64,000 nucleotides of DNA from assembly GCA_965215155.1 (NCBI GenBank), contig CBDCCY010000004.1, forward strand, positions 496,001 to 560,000, read 5' to 3'. The DNA comes from JAGWAJ01 sp965215155 (GTDB lineage Bacteria > Acidobacteriota > Vicinamibacteria > Vicinamibacterales > UBA8438). The notes beneath the pieces were generated by a model that was given only the letters and a program-made list of their open reading frames with translations, had not been told where the DNA came from and searched no databases. This document shows positions 9,293 to 17,335 of this stretch, one piece after another; position 1 is the stretch's first letter, and the number at the start of each line of letters is the position of its first letter. A program made the position numbers and the translations under genes.

Positions 9293-10515
9293 CGCACCCT
9301 CGCCAGGACCAGCGTCACATCGTCGTGGGGGTCGACCGGTCCGCTCCAGTCGAGCAGGGCGTCGAGCACGGCCTGGACGGCCGCGTCCAGGGGACGGTCC
9401 CGGTGCGCCCGCAGCAGCCGGGCCAGGCGCTCCGCCCCGAACTCCTCGCCGTCGGGCGTCGGCGCCTCGGACACGCCGTCCGTGAAGAGCGCCAGCAGAT
9501 CCCCCGGCGCCAGGGCCAGGCTGCCCGTCTCGTATCGGACCCCCTCGAACAGCCCGATCGGCAGGCCGCCCTCCTCGCACCGGATGGTCTCCGCGCCCCG
9601 GATGACGAGGCCCGGCAGATGCCCGGCGTTGCTGTACGTCATGCGACGCGTCTCTGGATCGAAGTCGGCGAGGAACGCGGTTGCGTAGCGCGCCACCGAC
9701 GAGGAGCGGCACAGCGCGTCGTTCAGCCGCTCGGCGAGCAGCCCCGGGTCCATGGCGATGGGGAACAGGCTGCGCACCGAGGCCTGCAGGCTCGCCATCA
9801 GGAGGGCAGCCGGGGCGCCCTTCCCCGAGACGTCCGCGATGACGAGCCCCGGGCGGCCGTCGCTGTGTTGCAGGAAGTCGTAGTAGTCGCCGCCTACCGC
9901 GACCGCCGGCCGGCAGACGCCCGCCACCTCCAGCTTCTCGAAGGTGGGCGCGGCGTGCGGCAGCAACTCGCGCTGGACCTCGCGGGCGACGTTCATCTCG
10001 CGTTCCAGCGCGTCCCGCTCGTGGAGCACCCGGTAGGACGCCTCGATCTGGCGGCGCATCCGGTCGTAGGTCCCGAGGGCGATCGCGACCACGACCGCGA
10101 GCAGCGCGTTGAGCGCGATTATCAGGAAGACGACGCGGAACTGCGCGAGCGCGAAGAACGGTTCCGTCAGCAGAACGGCGACGGAGCCGAAGACGGTGCC
10201 TCCCAGCACGAGCAGCGAATCGAGGGTCAGCCGCAGCGCGCCGGGCAGCCGCGCCAGCAAAGGCGACACCATGCGCGCCGAGATGTAGGCGCTGAAGCCG
10301 ACCACCTCGGCGAAGAGCACGCTCAGCCGCAGGGCGGGGAGGAACGCGATGTCCGTCACGAACGAGATCCCGGCCGCGACCGTCACCCCGACCCCGAGCC
10401 ACGCCGCGGTCCAGCCGAGCAGGAAGTGGTGTCCCGGGGCCGCCAGCGCCGCGTCCGGCCGGGGGGCGGTGGCAGGCGGGGCCATGGCGATGGCCGCAGT
10501 GGCACTGGACGTCAT
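9289..10515 (-). CDS. Membrane-bound PP2C/SpoIIE (RsbU-like) phosphatase
   Basis: A serine phosphatase of the SpoIIE/RsbU class that normally acts on anti-sigma-factor antagonists in partner switching. The N-terminal half has four or five membrane segments and a short coiled coil (YRVLHERDALEREMNVAREV). The catalytic half starts about residue 175: QRELLPH, GGDYYDF, VIADVSGKGAPAALLMA, and near the end LFTDGVSEAPTPDGEEFG and DDVTLVLARVR, which keep the metal-binding Asp residues. 408 residues. Start ATG 10513-10515 overlaps the upstream dehydrogenase stop (ATGA) and its own stop overlaps the kinase start. No anti-sigma or STAS gene lies nearby. Confidence 0.92.
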   Translation of the reverse strand: MTSSATAAIAMAPPATAPRPDAALAAPGHHFLLGWTAAWLGVGVTVAAGISFVTDIAFLPALRLSVLFAEVVGFSAYISARMVSPLLARLPGALRLTLDSLLVLGGTVFGSVAVLLTEPFFALAQFRVVFLIIALNALLAVVVAIALGTYDRMRRQIEASYRVLHERDALEREMNVAREVQRELLPHAAPTFEKLEVAGVCRPAVAVGGDYYDFLQHSDGRPGLVIADVSGKGAPAALLMASLQASVRSLFPIAMDPGLLAERLNDALCRSSSVARYATAFLADFDPETRRMTYSNAGHLPGLVIRGAETIRCEEGGLPIGLFEGVRYETGSLALAPGDLLALFTDGVSEAPTPDGEEFGAERLARLLRAHRDRPLDAAVQAVLDALLDWSGPVDPHDDVTLVLARVR

Positions 10516-11420
10516 CTGGATGCGGTCTGTCGCCCGCGAACCTCCTGGCCCGATCGCTCTTCGTAGACCTTGATCATCGCGCTCTTCGGCTGGTCGCCGA
10601 ATCCCATGTCGATGGCCGCCCGGTAGATCGCCACCATCGCCTCCACCACCGGTAGCTCGACGTCGTGCCGCGCCGCGGCCTCCTGGATGTTGACGATGTC
10701 CTTGTAGGCCGCCCGCATCGAGAAGTCGCCGTCGAAGCGGCGGGCCAGGATGCGCGGCACGAAGTACTCGCTGGCGAAGCTCCGGGAGCTGCCCGTCGTC
10801 AGCACTTGCTCGAGCTGCGACGGCTCGAGCCCGGCCTTGATCGCGAGCGGCAGCACCTCGCAGAAGGCGGCGATGTTCACGTCGTAGATGATGTTGTTGA
10901 CCGCCTTCATGAGCTGTCCGGTGCCGACGGCGCCGCAGTGGACGATGAACTCGCCCATGACTTCGAGGTACGGCTTCGCCCGCTCGAACAGGGCGTCGCT
11001 GCCGCCGAACATCATCGTGAGGGTGCCGTTCTCGGCCCGGAAGGGCATGCCGGAGATCGGGCAGTCGGCGTAGGCCAGCCCGGCGCGCTCCGCCTGCTCC
11101 GCCAGCCGCAGCGCCGCGCCGTGGTTCATGGTGGTGGTGTCGACGATGGCGGGGGTCTTCCGGTTCCGTACGACGCCGCGCTCGCCGAAGAGCACCTCCG
11201 CCGCCTCCGTGTCGGACGGCACGCAGACGAAGATCAGCTCTGCCCGCTCGGCCAGCGCCGCGGGGTCCGCCGCGGCCGACGCACCCTCGGCCGCGAGCGC
11301 CTGAACGGGTCCCGCCTGCACGTCGCACACGGCGAGCGGCACGTTCGCCTTCAGCAGGTTGCGGGCCATGCCGAGGCCCATCCGGCCGAGTCCGATGAAG
11401 CCGACGGTACGCGGGTCCAC
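10512..11420 (-). CDS. NAD(P)-dependent 3-hydroxyisobutyrate dehydrogenase-family protein
   Basis: Beta-hydroxyacid dehydrogenase family, which oxidises 3-hydroxyacids (or reduces the semialdehydes) with NAD(P). The N-terminal Rossmann motif is TVGFIGLGRMGLGMARNLL; a substrate-binding segment reads CPISGMPFRAENGTL; and the catalytic Lys is in GQLMKAVNNIIY at about residue 170. 302 residues. The GTG at 11418-11420 (VDPRTVGFIG) is chosen; another GTG lies six codons upstream. Its stop overlaps the phosphatase start, making it the first gene of a four-gene coupled chain. Why a metabolic enzyme leads a signalling operon is unclear; it might generate or remove the sensed compound. Confidence 0.9.
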   Translation of the reverse strand: MDPRTVGFIGLGRMGLGMARNLLKANVPLAVCDVQAGPVQALAAEGASAAADPAALAERAELIFVCVPSDTEAAEVLFGERGVVRNRKTPAIVDTTTMNHGAALRLAEQAERAGLAYADCPISGMPFRAENGTLTMMFGGSDALFERAKPYLEVMGEFIVHCGAVGTGQLMKAVNNIIYDVNIAAFCEVLPLAIKAGLEPSQLEQVLTTGSSRSFASEYFVPRILARRFDGDFSMRAAYKDIVNIQEAAARHDVELPVVEAMVAIYRAAIDMGFGDQPKSAMIKVYEERSGQEVRGRQTASR

Positions 11421-11484
11421 GGGCGCGCAGCATAGCACCCCTGCCGCCAGCGCCGTCGGGCGTGCGATCGCAGCGTGTCGCGCC

Positions 11485-11523
11485 GGCGCAGGCTGCCGAC
11501 GCGCCGTCAGGGCGCGCTTGCGC
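11485..11523. repeat. Extragenic palindrome, partial copy
   Basis: Reads in reverse as GCGCGCCCTGAC followed by GGCGCGTCGGCAGCCTGCGC, matching the copy at 13943-14020 over most of its first arm. It lies in the leader between divergent genes. Confidence 0.5.
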
Positions 11524-11607
11524 CCGGCCCCGAGCGGATGCATCATGGGGAGCACGGACAGGTTCCGGGGCGACCGGGCAGGTGCAGCCCACCACAAGGA
11601 GGGTCCG

Positions 11608-12612
11608 ATGCTCCACCGTTGTCTCGCGGCGGCGTTGGTCGTGGTTGGGGTCGCTGCGCTGGGGCCGGCGATGGCGGCGGCGCAGTCGGCGGCCGAGGCG
11701 CCGTCCCTGCGGACGGCGTGGGGCGACCCGGCCCTGAGCGGCATCTGGGACTTCCGCTCCATCACCCCGCTGCAGCGGCCCGTGGAGTTCACGGATCGCG
11801 AGTTCCTGACCGAGGAAGAAGCCGCGAACCTCGAGCAGGCGAATGCCGACCGGGAGCTGGAGCTGCTGCTGCGGCCGGCGCGGCGCACGAGGGCCGGCGG
11901 CAACGTCGACCGGGGCGAGGACGGGGCGCTCGGCGCCTACAACGACTTCTGGCTGGACCGGGGGACGACCACCCAGACCACGCGGCGCACGTCGCTCATC
12001 ATCGATCCGCCGAACGGGCGCATGCCGCCGCTCACCGCGGAGGCGCAGCAACGGCGGGCGGAGCGCGCCGCGTACCGGCGAGAGCACCCCGCCGACTCCT
12101 GGGAGGACCGCGGCCTGAACGACCGTTGCATGTTCACCACCGGACTGCCGATGGTCCCGAGCGCCTACAACAACAACGTCCACATCTTCCAGAACCCGGA
12201 CCACGTGGCGATGGTCATCGAGATGACCCACACCCTGCGGGTCGTGCCCCTCGACGACCGTCCGCGGTCCGAGCCGCCCATCCGGCAGTTCGTGGGCGAG
12301 TCGCGCGGCCGCTGGGAGGGCGACACCCTGGTGGTCGAGACGATGCACTTCAACCGGTTGACCGGCCTGCGCGGGTCGACGCCCGATGCGCGCCTGGTCG
12401 AGCGCTTCACGCGCGTCGCGCCGGACATCATCGAGTACGAGTTCACCATCGAGGACCCGGCCACGTGGACGCGCCCGTGGACGGCGCGGGTGGAGCTGAA
12501 GCGGACCGACGAGCCGCTCTACGAGTACGCCTGCCACGAGGGCAACTACTCGATGGAGGGGATCCTCGCCGGAGCACGCGCGGACGAGCGGAAGGCCGCC
12601 GAGGCGCGGTAA
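11608..12612 (+). CDS. Secreted hypothetical protein, unnamed acidobacterial family
   Basis: 334 residues with a clear signal peptide (MLHRCLAAALVVVGV...AMAAAQ). The mature start contains DPALSGIWDFRSITPLQRP and DREFLTEEEAA. I recall similar wording (GxWxNxTxTPLxRP...FxTxEEA) in many secreted proteins of Acidobacteria and relatives, a large paralogous group without an assigned function. C-terminal motifs are GRWEGDTLVVETMHFN and YEYACHEGNYSMEGILAGAR. The ATG at 11608 is preceded by AAGGAGGGTCCG, an excellent ribosome binding site, so the frame upstream to 11359 is not part of the gene. The role is unknown; it may be a periplasmic or surface enzyme or binding protein. Confidence 0.85.
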   Translation: MLHRCLAAALVVVGVAALGPAMAAAQSAAEAPSLRTAWGDPALSGIWDFRSITPLQRPVEFTDREFLTEEEAANLEQANADRELELLLRPARRTRAGGNVDRGEDGALGAYNDFWLDRGTTTQTTRRTSLIIDPPNGRMPPLTAEAQQRRAERAAYRREHPADSWEDRGLNDRCMFTTGLPMVPSAYNNNVHIFQNPDHVAMVIEMTHTLRVVPLDDRPRSEPPIRQFVGESRGRWEGDTLVVETMHFNRLTGLRGSTPDARLVERFTRVAPDIIEYEFTIEDPATWTRPWTARVELKRTDEPLYEYACHEGNYSMEGILAGARADERKAAEAR

Positions 12613-12613
12613 C

Positions 12614-12689
12614 GCGCACTTGCGGGCGCGTCGGGAGCCTGCGCCGGCACGAAGGCCTCGATGGCATGTCCACGGCGCTGACTCCTGGC
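12614..12689. repeat. Extragenic palindrome (REP-like)
   Basis: GGGCGCGTCGGGAGCCTGCG on the left and CACGGCGCTGACTCCTGG on the right, an imperfect inverted repeat with about 20 bp between arms. One of at least seven related elements in this window. Confidence 0.65.
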
Positions 12690-12767
12690 CGCGGAGAGCC
12701 TGCGCCCCGTTGTCGAGACCGCGCCGGGTGGCGGCCGCACCGGGGACCTGTCCGGAGGGAGGACTGC

Positions 12768-13937
12768 ATGCTGACGCGCGCCCCCCGCATCTTCCTGGCG
12801 CTGCTGCTCGTAGCTTCGGGGTCATCGTTCGCCCTCGCCCAATCGGGCGCGCCGGCGCAGTCGGATGCCGCGGGTGCTGGGCTCGTCCTGGTGCCGGCCC
12901 CGCTGCACCACGCCGGCACCGTCGAACGGGCGCGCGCGCTGCTGCGCGCGGACATCGCCCGCCGTGGCTATCCCGGGATCGCGATCGCGGTGGCGGTCGG
13001 CGGCGAGACCGTCTGGTCCGAGGGCTTCGGCTACGCCGACCTCGAGCACCGCGTCCCGATGTCGCCGGCGGTCAAGTTCCGCGTCGGCAGCATCTCGAAG
13101 TCGATGACCGCGGCGGCGGTCGCCACGCTGGTCGAGGCGGGCCGCCTCGATCTCGACGCGCCGGTGCAACGCTATGTCCCGTCGTTCCCGGAGAAGGCGC
13201 ATCCGATCACGACGCGGCAGCTCGGCGGCCACCTGGCCGGCATCCGTCACTACCACGGCGACGAGAACCTCATCCGCGACCCGTATCCGACGGTGCTCGA
13301 CGGCCTCACCATCTTCGCGGACGATCCGCTGCTGCACGAGCCGGGCACCGCGTTCGCGTACACGAGCCACGGCTTCAACCTCATCAGCGCCGTGGTGGCG
13401 GGCGCCGCGGAACGGCCGTTCCTCGACTACATGCGCGCCGCGGTCTTCCGACCGCTCGGGATGCGCGACACGGTCGCCGACTTCGTGACGCCGATCATTC
13501 CCGGCCGCACGAGCTACTACGTCCGCGACGCGGCCGGGCGCGTGGTGAACGCGCCCTTCGTGAACAACAGCTACAAGTGGGCCGGCGGGGGCTTTCTCTC
13601 GACCACCGAGGACGTGCTGCGCTTCGCCACCGCGCACCTCGACGACGCGTTCCTCTCGGAAGCGGCGCGCAAGCTCCTGTTCACCGAGCAGCGGACGCGC
13701 GACGGAGAGGGCGTGGGGTACGGGCTCGGCTGGTTCATCGGGGCGGACGACGAGGGCCGCCGCCTGCTCTTCCACTCCGGCGGCTCGGTGGGTGGCACGT
13801 CCCTGATGGTGATGCAGCCCGACACGCGCGTGGTCGTGGTCGGCCTGATCAACCTCAGCGGCGCGAACAACGTGGTCGTGCGCCAGGTGCTGGATCTGTT
13901 CGTCGATGCCGCGGCGGCGGCAGCCGGGACGCACTAG
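12768..13937 (+). CDS. Secreted serine hydrolase, beta-lactamase class C/LACTB-like
   Basis: 389 residues with an N-terminal signal peptide (LTRAPRIFLALLLVASG...ALAQ). The active-site SxxK is SISK (Ser108, Lys111) in FRVGSISKSM; the second motif is YTS (AYTSHGFNL), the Tyr-x-Ser form common in LACTB-like peptidases; the third is HSGG (LLFHSGGSVGG) in place of KTG. These enzymes act on D-amino-acid peptides or esters in the periplasm; true beta-lactamase activity is not implied. The ATG at 12768-12770 follows GGAGGGAGGACTGC. Extragenic repeats lie on both sides, so it is probably transcribed alone. Confidence 0.9.
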   Translation: MLTRAPRIFLALLLVASGSSFALAQSGAPAQSDAAGAGLVLVPAPLHHAGTVERARALLRADIARRGYPGIAIAVAVGGETVWSEGFGYADLEHRVPMSPAVKFRVGSISKSMTAAAVATLVEAGRLDLDAPVQRYVPSFPEKAHPITTRQLGGHLAGIRHYHGDENLIRDPYPTVLDGLTIFADDPLLHEPGTAFAYTSHGFNLISAVVAGAAERPFLDYMRAAVFRPLGMRDTVADFVTPIIPGRTSYYVRDAAGRVVNAPFVNNSYKWAGGGFLSTTEDVLRFATAHLDDAFLSEAARKLLFTEQRTRDGEGVGYGLGWFIGADDEGRRLLFHSGGSVGGTSLMVMQPDTRVVVVGLINLSGANNVVVRQVLDLFVDAAAAAAGTH

Positions 13938-13942
13938 AGCGA

Positions 13943-14020
13943 GCGCGCCCTGACGGGCGCGTCGGGAGTCTGCGCGGGCGCGAGGCAGCCTCATGGTCGG
14001 TCCTGCGGCGCAGACTCCCG
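13943..14020. repeat. Extragenic palindrome (REP-like)
   Basis: GCGCCCTGACGGGCGCG forms a short hairpin, followed by TCGGGAGTCTGCGC, and the distal arm CTGCGGCGCAGACTCCCGGG. It lies just after the serine-hydrolase stop and may also end transcription. Confidence 0.65.
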
Positions 14021-14126
14021 GGCCTGCCCGGGCGGCTGGCCCGGCCCGGCACGGCAGACGGCCGTTGCGGTTTGCCCGGCAGGCTCCTAGAATGGGCTCT
14101 TGGAAGAACGGGAAGACAGGCAGGGG

Positions 14127-14333
14127 TCTGCGCCGTGGACGGGGCGGACTCCTGGAGGGTTGGTTGGGCACCACGCGGATGCCGCAGCGCGACCTTGCGG
14201 TCGCGTCGGCGACGAGTGGTGCGCCAGGAGTCTGCGCCGTGGACGGGGCGGACTCCTGGAGGGTTGGTTGGGCACCACGCGGATGCCGCAGCGCGACCTT
14301 GCGGTCGCGTCGGCGACGAGTGGTGGGCCAGGA
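14127..14333. repeat. 104-bp tandem direct repeat, two copies
   Basis: Copies at 14127-14230 and 14231-14333 are nearly identical; the visible change is GTGGTGCGCC versus GTGGTGGGCC near the end. Each holds a REP-like arm (TCTGCGCCGTGG), a hairpin CGCGACC-TTGC-GGTCGCG, and ends in CCAGGAG. The end of copy 2 runs straight into AGGAGGCAAG-ATG of the next gene, so the repeat supplies its ribosome binding site. Apart from these repeats the 400-bp gap 13938-14339 shows no gene. Confidence 0.85.
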
Positions 14334-14339
14334 GGCAAG

Positions 14340-15779
14340 ATGATGAGAACGACGCGTAACCGGTGTCGGGCGTTCGGTTGGCAGGCGCTGCTCGGCGCGG
14401 CGGTCGTCGGGCTTCCGACGGCGGTCTCCGCCCAGGAGGCGGCCACTCACGATGACGAGGTGACCTTCACCCGCGACATCGCGCCGATCCTCCAACGGAG
14501 CTGCCAGAAGTGTCATCGGCCGAACTCGCTGGCCCCGATGTCGCTGATCGACTACGAGGAAGTCCGGCCCTGGGCCCGCGCCATGAAGTTCCGCACGGGG
14601 CTCCGCGACAAGCCGGGCGTCATGCCCCCCTGGTACATCGAGAAGGACATCGGCATCCAGCGCTTCAAGGACGATACGTCGCTGAGCGACGACGAGGTCG
14701 AGAAGATCGCCCGCTGGGCGGACGCCGGCGCGCCGCGGGGCGATCCGGCCGACCTGCCGCCGCCGGTGGCGTTCATCGACGTCGACGAGTGGGAGATCGG
14801 CCAGCCCGACCTGATCGTCACCTCCCCGAGCGTCGAGGTCGAGCCCGACGCGCCGGACTGGTGGGGCTCGATCGGTGAAGTGCCGACGGGGCTGACCGAG
14901 GACCGCTACGTCGCCGCGCTCGAGTACAAGGAAATCACCGAGCTCAGCGAGGGGACGCCCCGCAACACGGTCGGCGGGCTGTACGTGATTCACCACGCCA
15001 CGCTCGGCATCACGGATCCGGATCCCGATCCGAACGACGACGATCCGCTGCGGGCGCAGCGCCGCTGGCCGACCCACGAGGTGGGGCGCAACGCCGACTT
15101 CTTCGATCCCGAGGCGGGCAAGCTGATGAAGGCGGGGTCGAAGGCGCAGTTCCATTCGATGCACCTGCACGCGAACGGCGCCCGCACGCGGGCTCATCTG
15201 CGGATCGGCTTCAAGTTCCATCCGCGGGGCTACGAGCCGACGCGCAAGTGGGTGCGCATGTCGTTCGGGAACGGCGTCGACCTCGACATCGAGGCGATGG
15301 ATCCGGATCAGCAAGCCGAGGCCTACTTCACGCTGCCGGAGAACGCCCTGATCACGATCTTCGAGCCGCACATGCACGCGCCCGGCGTGCGGATGTGCCT
15401 CGACGCCATCTGGGGCCACACGGTGCAGACGCTCAACTGCGCCGGCTACGACCACAGCTGGGTGCGCGTCTACAACTACGAGGACGACGCGGCGCCGCTG
15501 CTGCCGAAGGGCACGATCCTGCGGATGACCGGCTACTTCAACAACTCGCCGTCGAACCCCAACGTCCCCGATCCGCGGAACTGGTCGGGCGGGGGTCACC
15601 GGTCGGTCGACCAGATGTTCATCAACCTGATGCGCGGCGTCTACCTGACCGACGAGGAGTTCGAGGCCGAAGTGGCCAAGCGGCGCGAGGCGCTCGACCT
15701 CGCGGACGGCGAGGTCGCCATCGGCTGCCCGCTCTGCAGCGCCACCGACTTCCCGGTCGACGTGGGAGGCCAGCAGTGA
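14340..15779 (+). CDS. Exported cytochrome c / PHM-like copper monooxygenase fusion (copy 1)
   Basis: 479 residues. Signal peptide to about residue 31, then a c-type cytochrome domain with haem motif CQKCH (55-59) and probable axial Met in MPPW (95). The rest resembles copper type II ascorbate-dependent monooxygenases (PHM/DBH): His218-His219 (VIHHATLG), HSMHLH (272-277), His344-x-His346 (EPHMHAPG), and Met426 in SVDQMFINL match in order the HH, H, HxH and M copper ligands of PHM. A haem domain could deliver electrons in place of ascorbate; that is inference. The ATG at 14340 follows AGGAGG. Its stop overlaps the next start (GTGA). A paralogue lies at 32528-33937. Confidence 0.82.
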   Translation: MMRTTRNRCRAFGWQALLGAAVVGLPTAVSAQEAATHDDEVTFTRDIAPILQRSCQKCHRPNSLAPMSLIDYEEVRPWARAMKFRTGLRDKPGVMPPWYIEKDIGIQRFKDDTSLSDDEVEKIARWADAGAPRGDPADLPPPVAFIDVDEWEIGQPDLIVTSPSVEVEPDAPDWWGSIGEVPTGLTEDRYVAALEYKEITELSEGTPRNTVGGLYVIHHATLGITDPDPDPNDDDPLRAQRRWPTHEVGRNADFFDPEAGKLMKAGSKAQFHSMHLHANGARTRAHLRIGFKFHPRGYEPTRKWVRMSFGNGVDLDIEAMDPDQQAEAYFTLPENALITIFEPHMHAPGVRMCLDAIWGHTVQTLNCAGYDHSWVRVYNYEDDAAPLLPKGTILRMTGYFNNSPSNPNVPDPRNWSGGGHRSVDQMFINLMRGVYLTDEEFEAEVAKRREALDLADGEVAIGCPLCSATDFPVDVGGQQ

Positions 15780-16666
15780 GAGCGCTCGGCGCCGCCCTGG
15801 TCGTGGCGACCCTGGTCGGGCTGGCCGCGGAGCCCGCGGCCGGCCAGGCCGGGCGGCGCTACTACGACTTCGGCCAGGAGGTGGTGCCGGCGTACGAAGG
15901 CTGGGAGCAGAACGACGACGGCTCGTTCAATCTCGTCTTCGGCACCATGAACCGGAACTGGAAGGAAGAGCTCCACATCCCGATCGGCCCCGACAACCGC
16001 ATCGAGCCGGGGGGGGGCGACCAGGGGCAGCCGACCTGGTTCCTGCCGCGCCGGAACCGGTTCCTGTTCCGCATCCACGTGCCGGCCGACTTCGGCGACA
16101 AGGAGCTGGTCTGGACGGTCAGCAGCCATGGCGAGACCAAGCGGGCCTACGGAACGCTGAAGCCCGACTACTACATGGACAAGAACGTCCGGATCGCGAA
16201 CAACGGGGGCGGGGTGTTCGGCGAGGTCTTCGCGAACGAGCCCCCGACGCTCGCGGTGCGGGGCGAGTCGGTCCGGACGGTGACGGCGAACGAGCCGGTG
16301 ACGCTCGTCGCGGTCGCGCACGACGAGGACGAGCTGCCGGCGCGGCGGCCGATGCGGCCTCTCGACCCGGCGCGGCCGACCAGCACCGCCCCGGTCGCCG
16401 CGACCGGGTTGCGGCTCTCCTGGTTCGTCTACCGCGGGCACGCGCCGGTGACGTTCGACCCGGTGCAGATCAAGGTCTGGGAGGACACGCGGGCGAACTC
16501 CAACTCCCCGTGGGGCGCCGGCTGGCAGACGCCGGACCCGCCGGTCGACAACACGTGGGTGGCGCAGGCCACCTTCAGCCAGCCCGGCACGTACGTGCTG
16601 CGCTGCATCGCGCACGACGGCGGGCTCACCACCCACGAGGACGTCACGTTCATCGTGACGGAGTGA
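15776..16666 (+). CDS. Secreted partner protein of the copper-monooxygenase module (copy 1)
   Basis: 296 residues, signal peptide ending near AGQ (residue 24). It contains VVPAYEGWEQNDDGSFNLVF, FGTMNRNWKEELHIPIGPDN, GQPTWFLPRRNRFLFRI and a C-terminal beta-sandwich-like end (ATFSQPGTYVLRCIAHDGG, then VTFIVTE) like Ig/PKD domains. The GTG start overlaps the monooxygenase stop, with GGGAGG upstream, so the two are translated together. The same pair recurs at 32.5-34.8 kb with FGYFNRNWVEEVRIPVGPDN and THFLPRRHIGVFVI, which argues for a functional partnership such as scaffold or substrate presenter. No named family recognised. Confidence 0.8.
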   Translation: MRALGAALVVATLVGLAAEPAAGQAGRRYYDFGQEVVPAYEGWEQNDDGSFNLVFGTMNRNWKEELHIPIGPDNRIEPGGGDQGQPTWFLPRRNRFLFRIHVPADFGDKELVWTVSSHGETKRAYGTLKPDYYMDKNVRIANNGGGVFGEVFANEPPTLAVRGESVRTVTANEPVTLVAVAHDEDELPARRPMRPLDPARPTSTAPVAATGLRLSWFVYRGHAPVTFDPVQIKVWEDTRANSNSPWGAGWQTPDPPVDNTWVAQATFSQPGTYVLRCIAHDGGLTTHEDVTFIVTE

Positions 16667-16732
16667 GGTGTCCGGCGCGGCTGGCGCGGCGGTCGGTTCG
16701 GGTGGAGGACCCGGGTCGGCCGCGAGCCGGAC

Positions 16733-17131
16733 TCACCCCAGGGCGTCGGCACCGAACGGGTCGGGCAGCAGGTCGCCGAGCGTGTAGCGCTCGTTGATCC
16801 GCAGGCCCGACCCGCCTGCTTCGTACAGCACCTGCCGGCAGCGGCCGCACGGCTTCCCCGGCCGCAGATCCTCCACGTCCCGCCCCGCCACGACGGCGAC
16901 CGCCACGAGCCGGCCGCCGCCGCTCGAGTGCAGCGCCGACACCAGGGAGCACTCCGCGCACAGCGCGAGCCCGTAGGAAGCGTTCTCCACGTTGCAGCCC
17001 TCGACGACGCGCCCATCGTCGACGAGCCCGGCCGCGCCGACGTGGTAGCGCGAGTAGGGTGCGTAGGCGTGACGGGCCACGGCGCGGGCGCGGCGGAAGA
17101 GGAGGGTCCAGTCGGGTGCCGGGCTAGTCAT
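16733..17131 (-). CDS. cdd: Cytidine deaminase
   Basis: 132 residues; hydrolytic deamination of cytidine and deoxycytidine in pyrimidine salvage. Substrate segment AYAPYSRYHVGAAGL, then ENASYGLALCAECSLVSAL with the catalytic Cys-Ala-Glu, and the zinc ligands PCGRCRQVLYE (Pro-Cys-x-x-Cys). Length fits the tetrameric class with three Cys ligands. Start ATG 17129-17131. Convergent with the copper-module partner gene and divergent from the sigma-factor operon. Confidence 0.93.
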   Translation of the reverse strand: MTSPAPDWTLLFRRARAVARHAYAPYSRYHVGAAGLVDDGRVVEGCNVENASYGLALCAECSLVSALHSSGGGRLVAVAVVAGRDVEDLRPGKPCGRCRQVLYEAGGSGLRINERYTLGDLLPDPFGADALG

Positions 17132-17165
17132 GCGCGTCTTCCATTCCAGTGCGCCTGGTCGCCCT

Positions 17166-17194
17166 CGCGTGCGCGCCGCCTCGGCGCGCACGCG
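17166..17194. other. Perfect 13-bp-stem hairpin in a divergent intergenic region
   Basis: CGCGTGCGCGCCG-CCT-CGGCGCGCACGCG, a perfect stem of about 13 bp in the 204-bp gap between cdd and the ECF sigma gene. It could be an operator or an RNA structure in the cdd leader. There is no T tract. Confidence 0.5.
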
Positions 17195-17335
17195 TGCGTC
17201 CACACGGATTATGCCGCGGCAGCACAGGAATCCACGCGCATTGCGCCGATTCGCGACCGGGGTCACCGCGTGTGCGGGAGGGGTACCGGGTCGAACCGGG
17301 TTCGGGCCGGCGGCGTCTTGCCTGATGAGAAGGGG

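Noticed and set aside
12768..13937. Calling the serine hydrolase an antibiotic-resistance beta-lactamase
   Set aside because: It has SxxK, YxS and HSGG as in LACTB-like peptidases; nothing specific points to beta-lactam hydrolysis.
14127..14333. Tandem repeats considered as a CRISPR array
   Set aside because: Only two 104-bp units, directly adjacent with no variable spacers and no cas genes.
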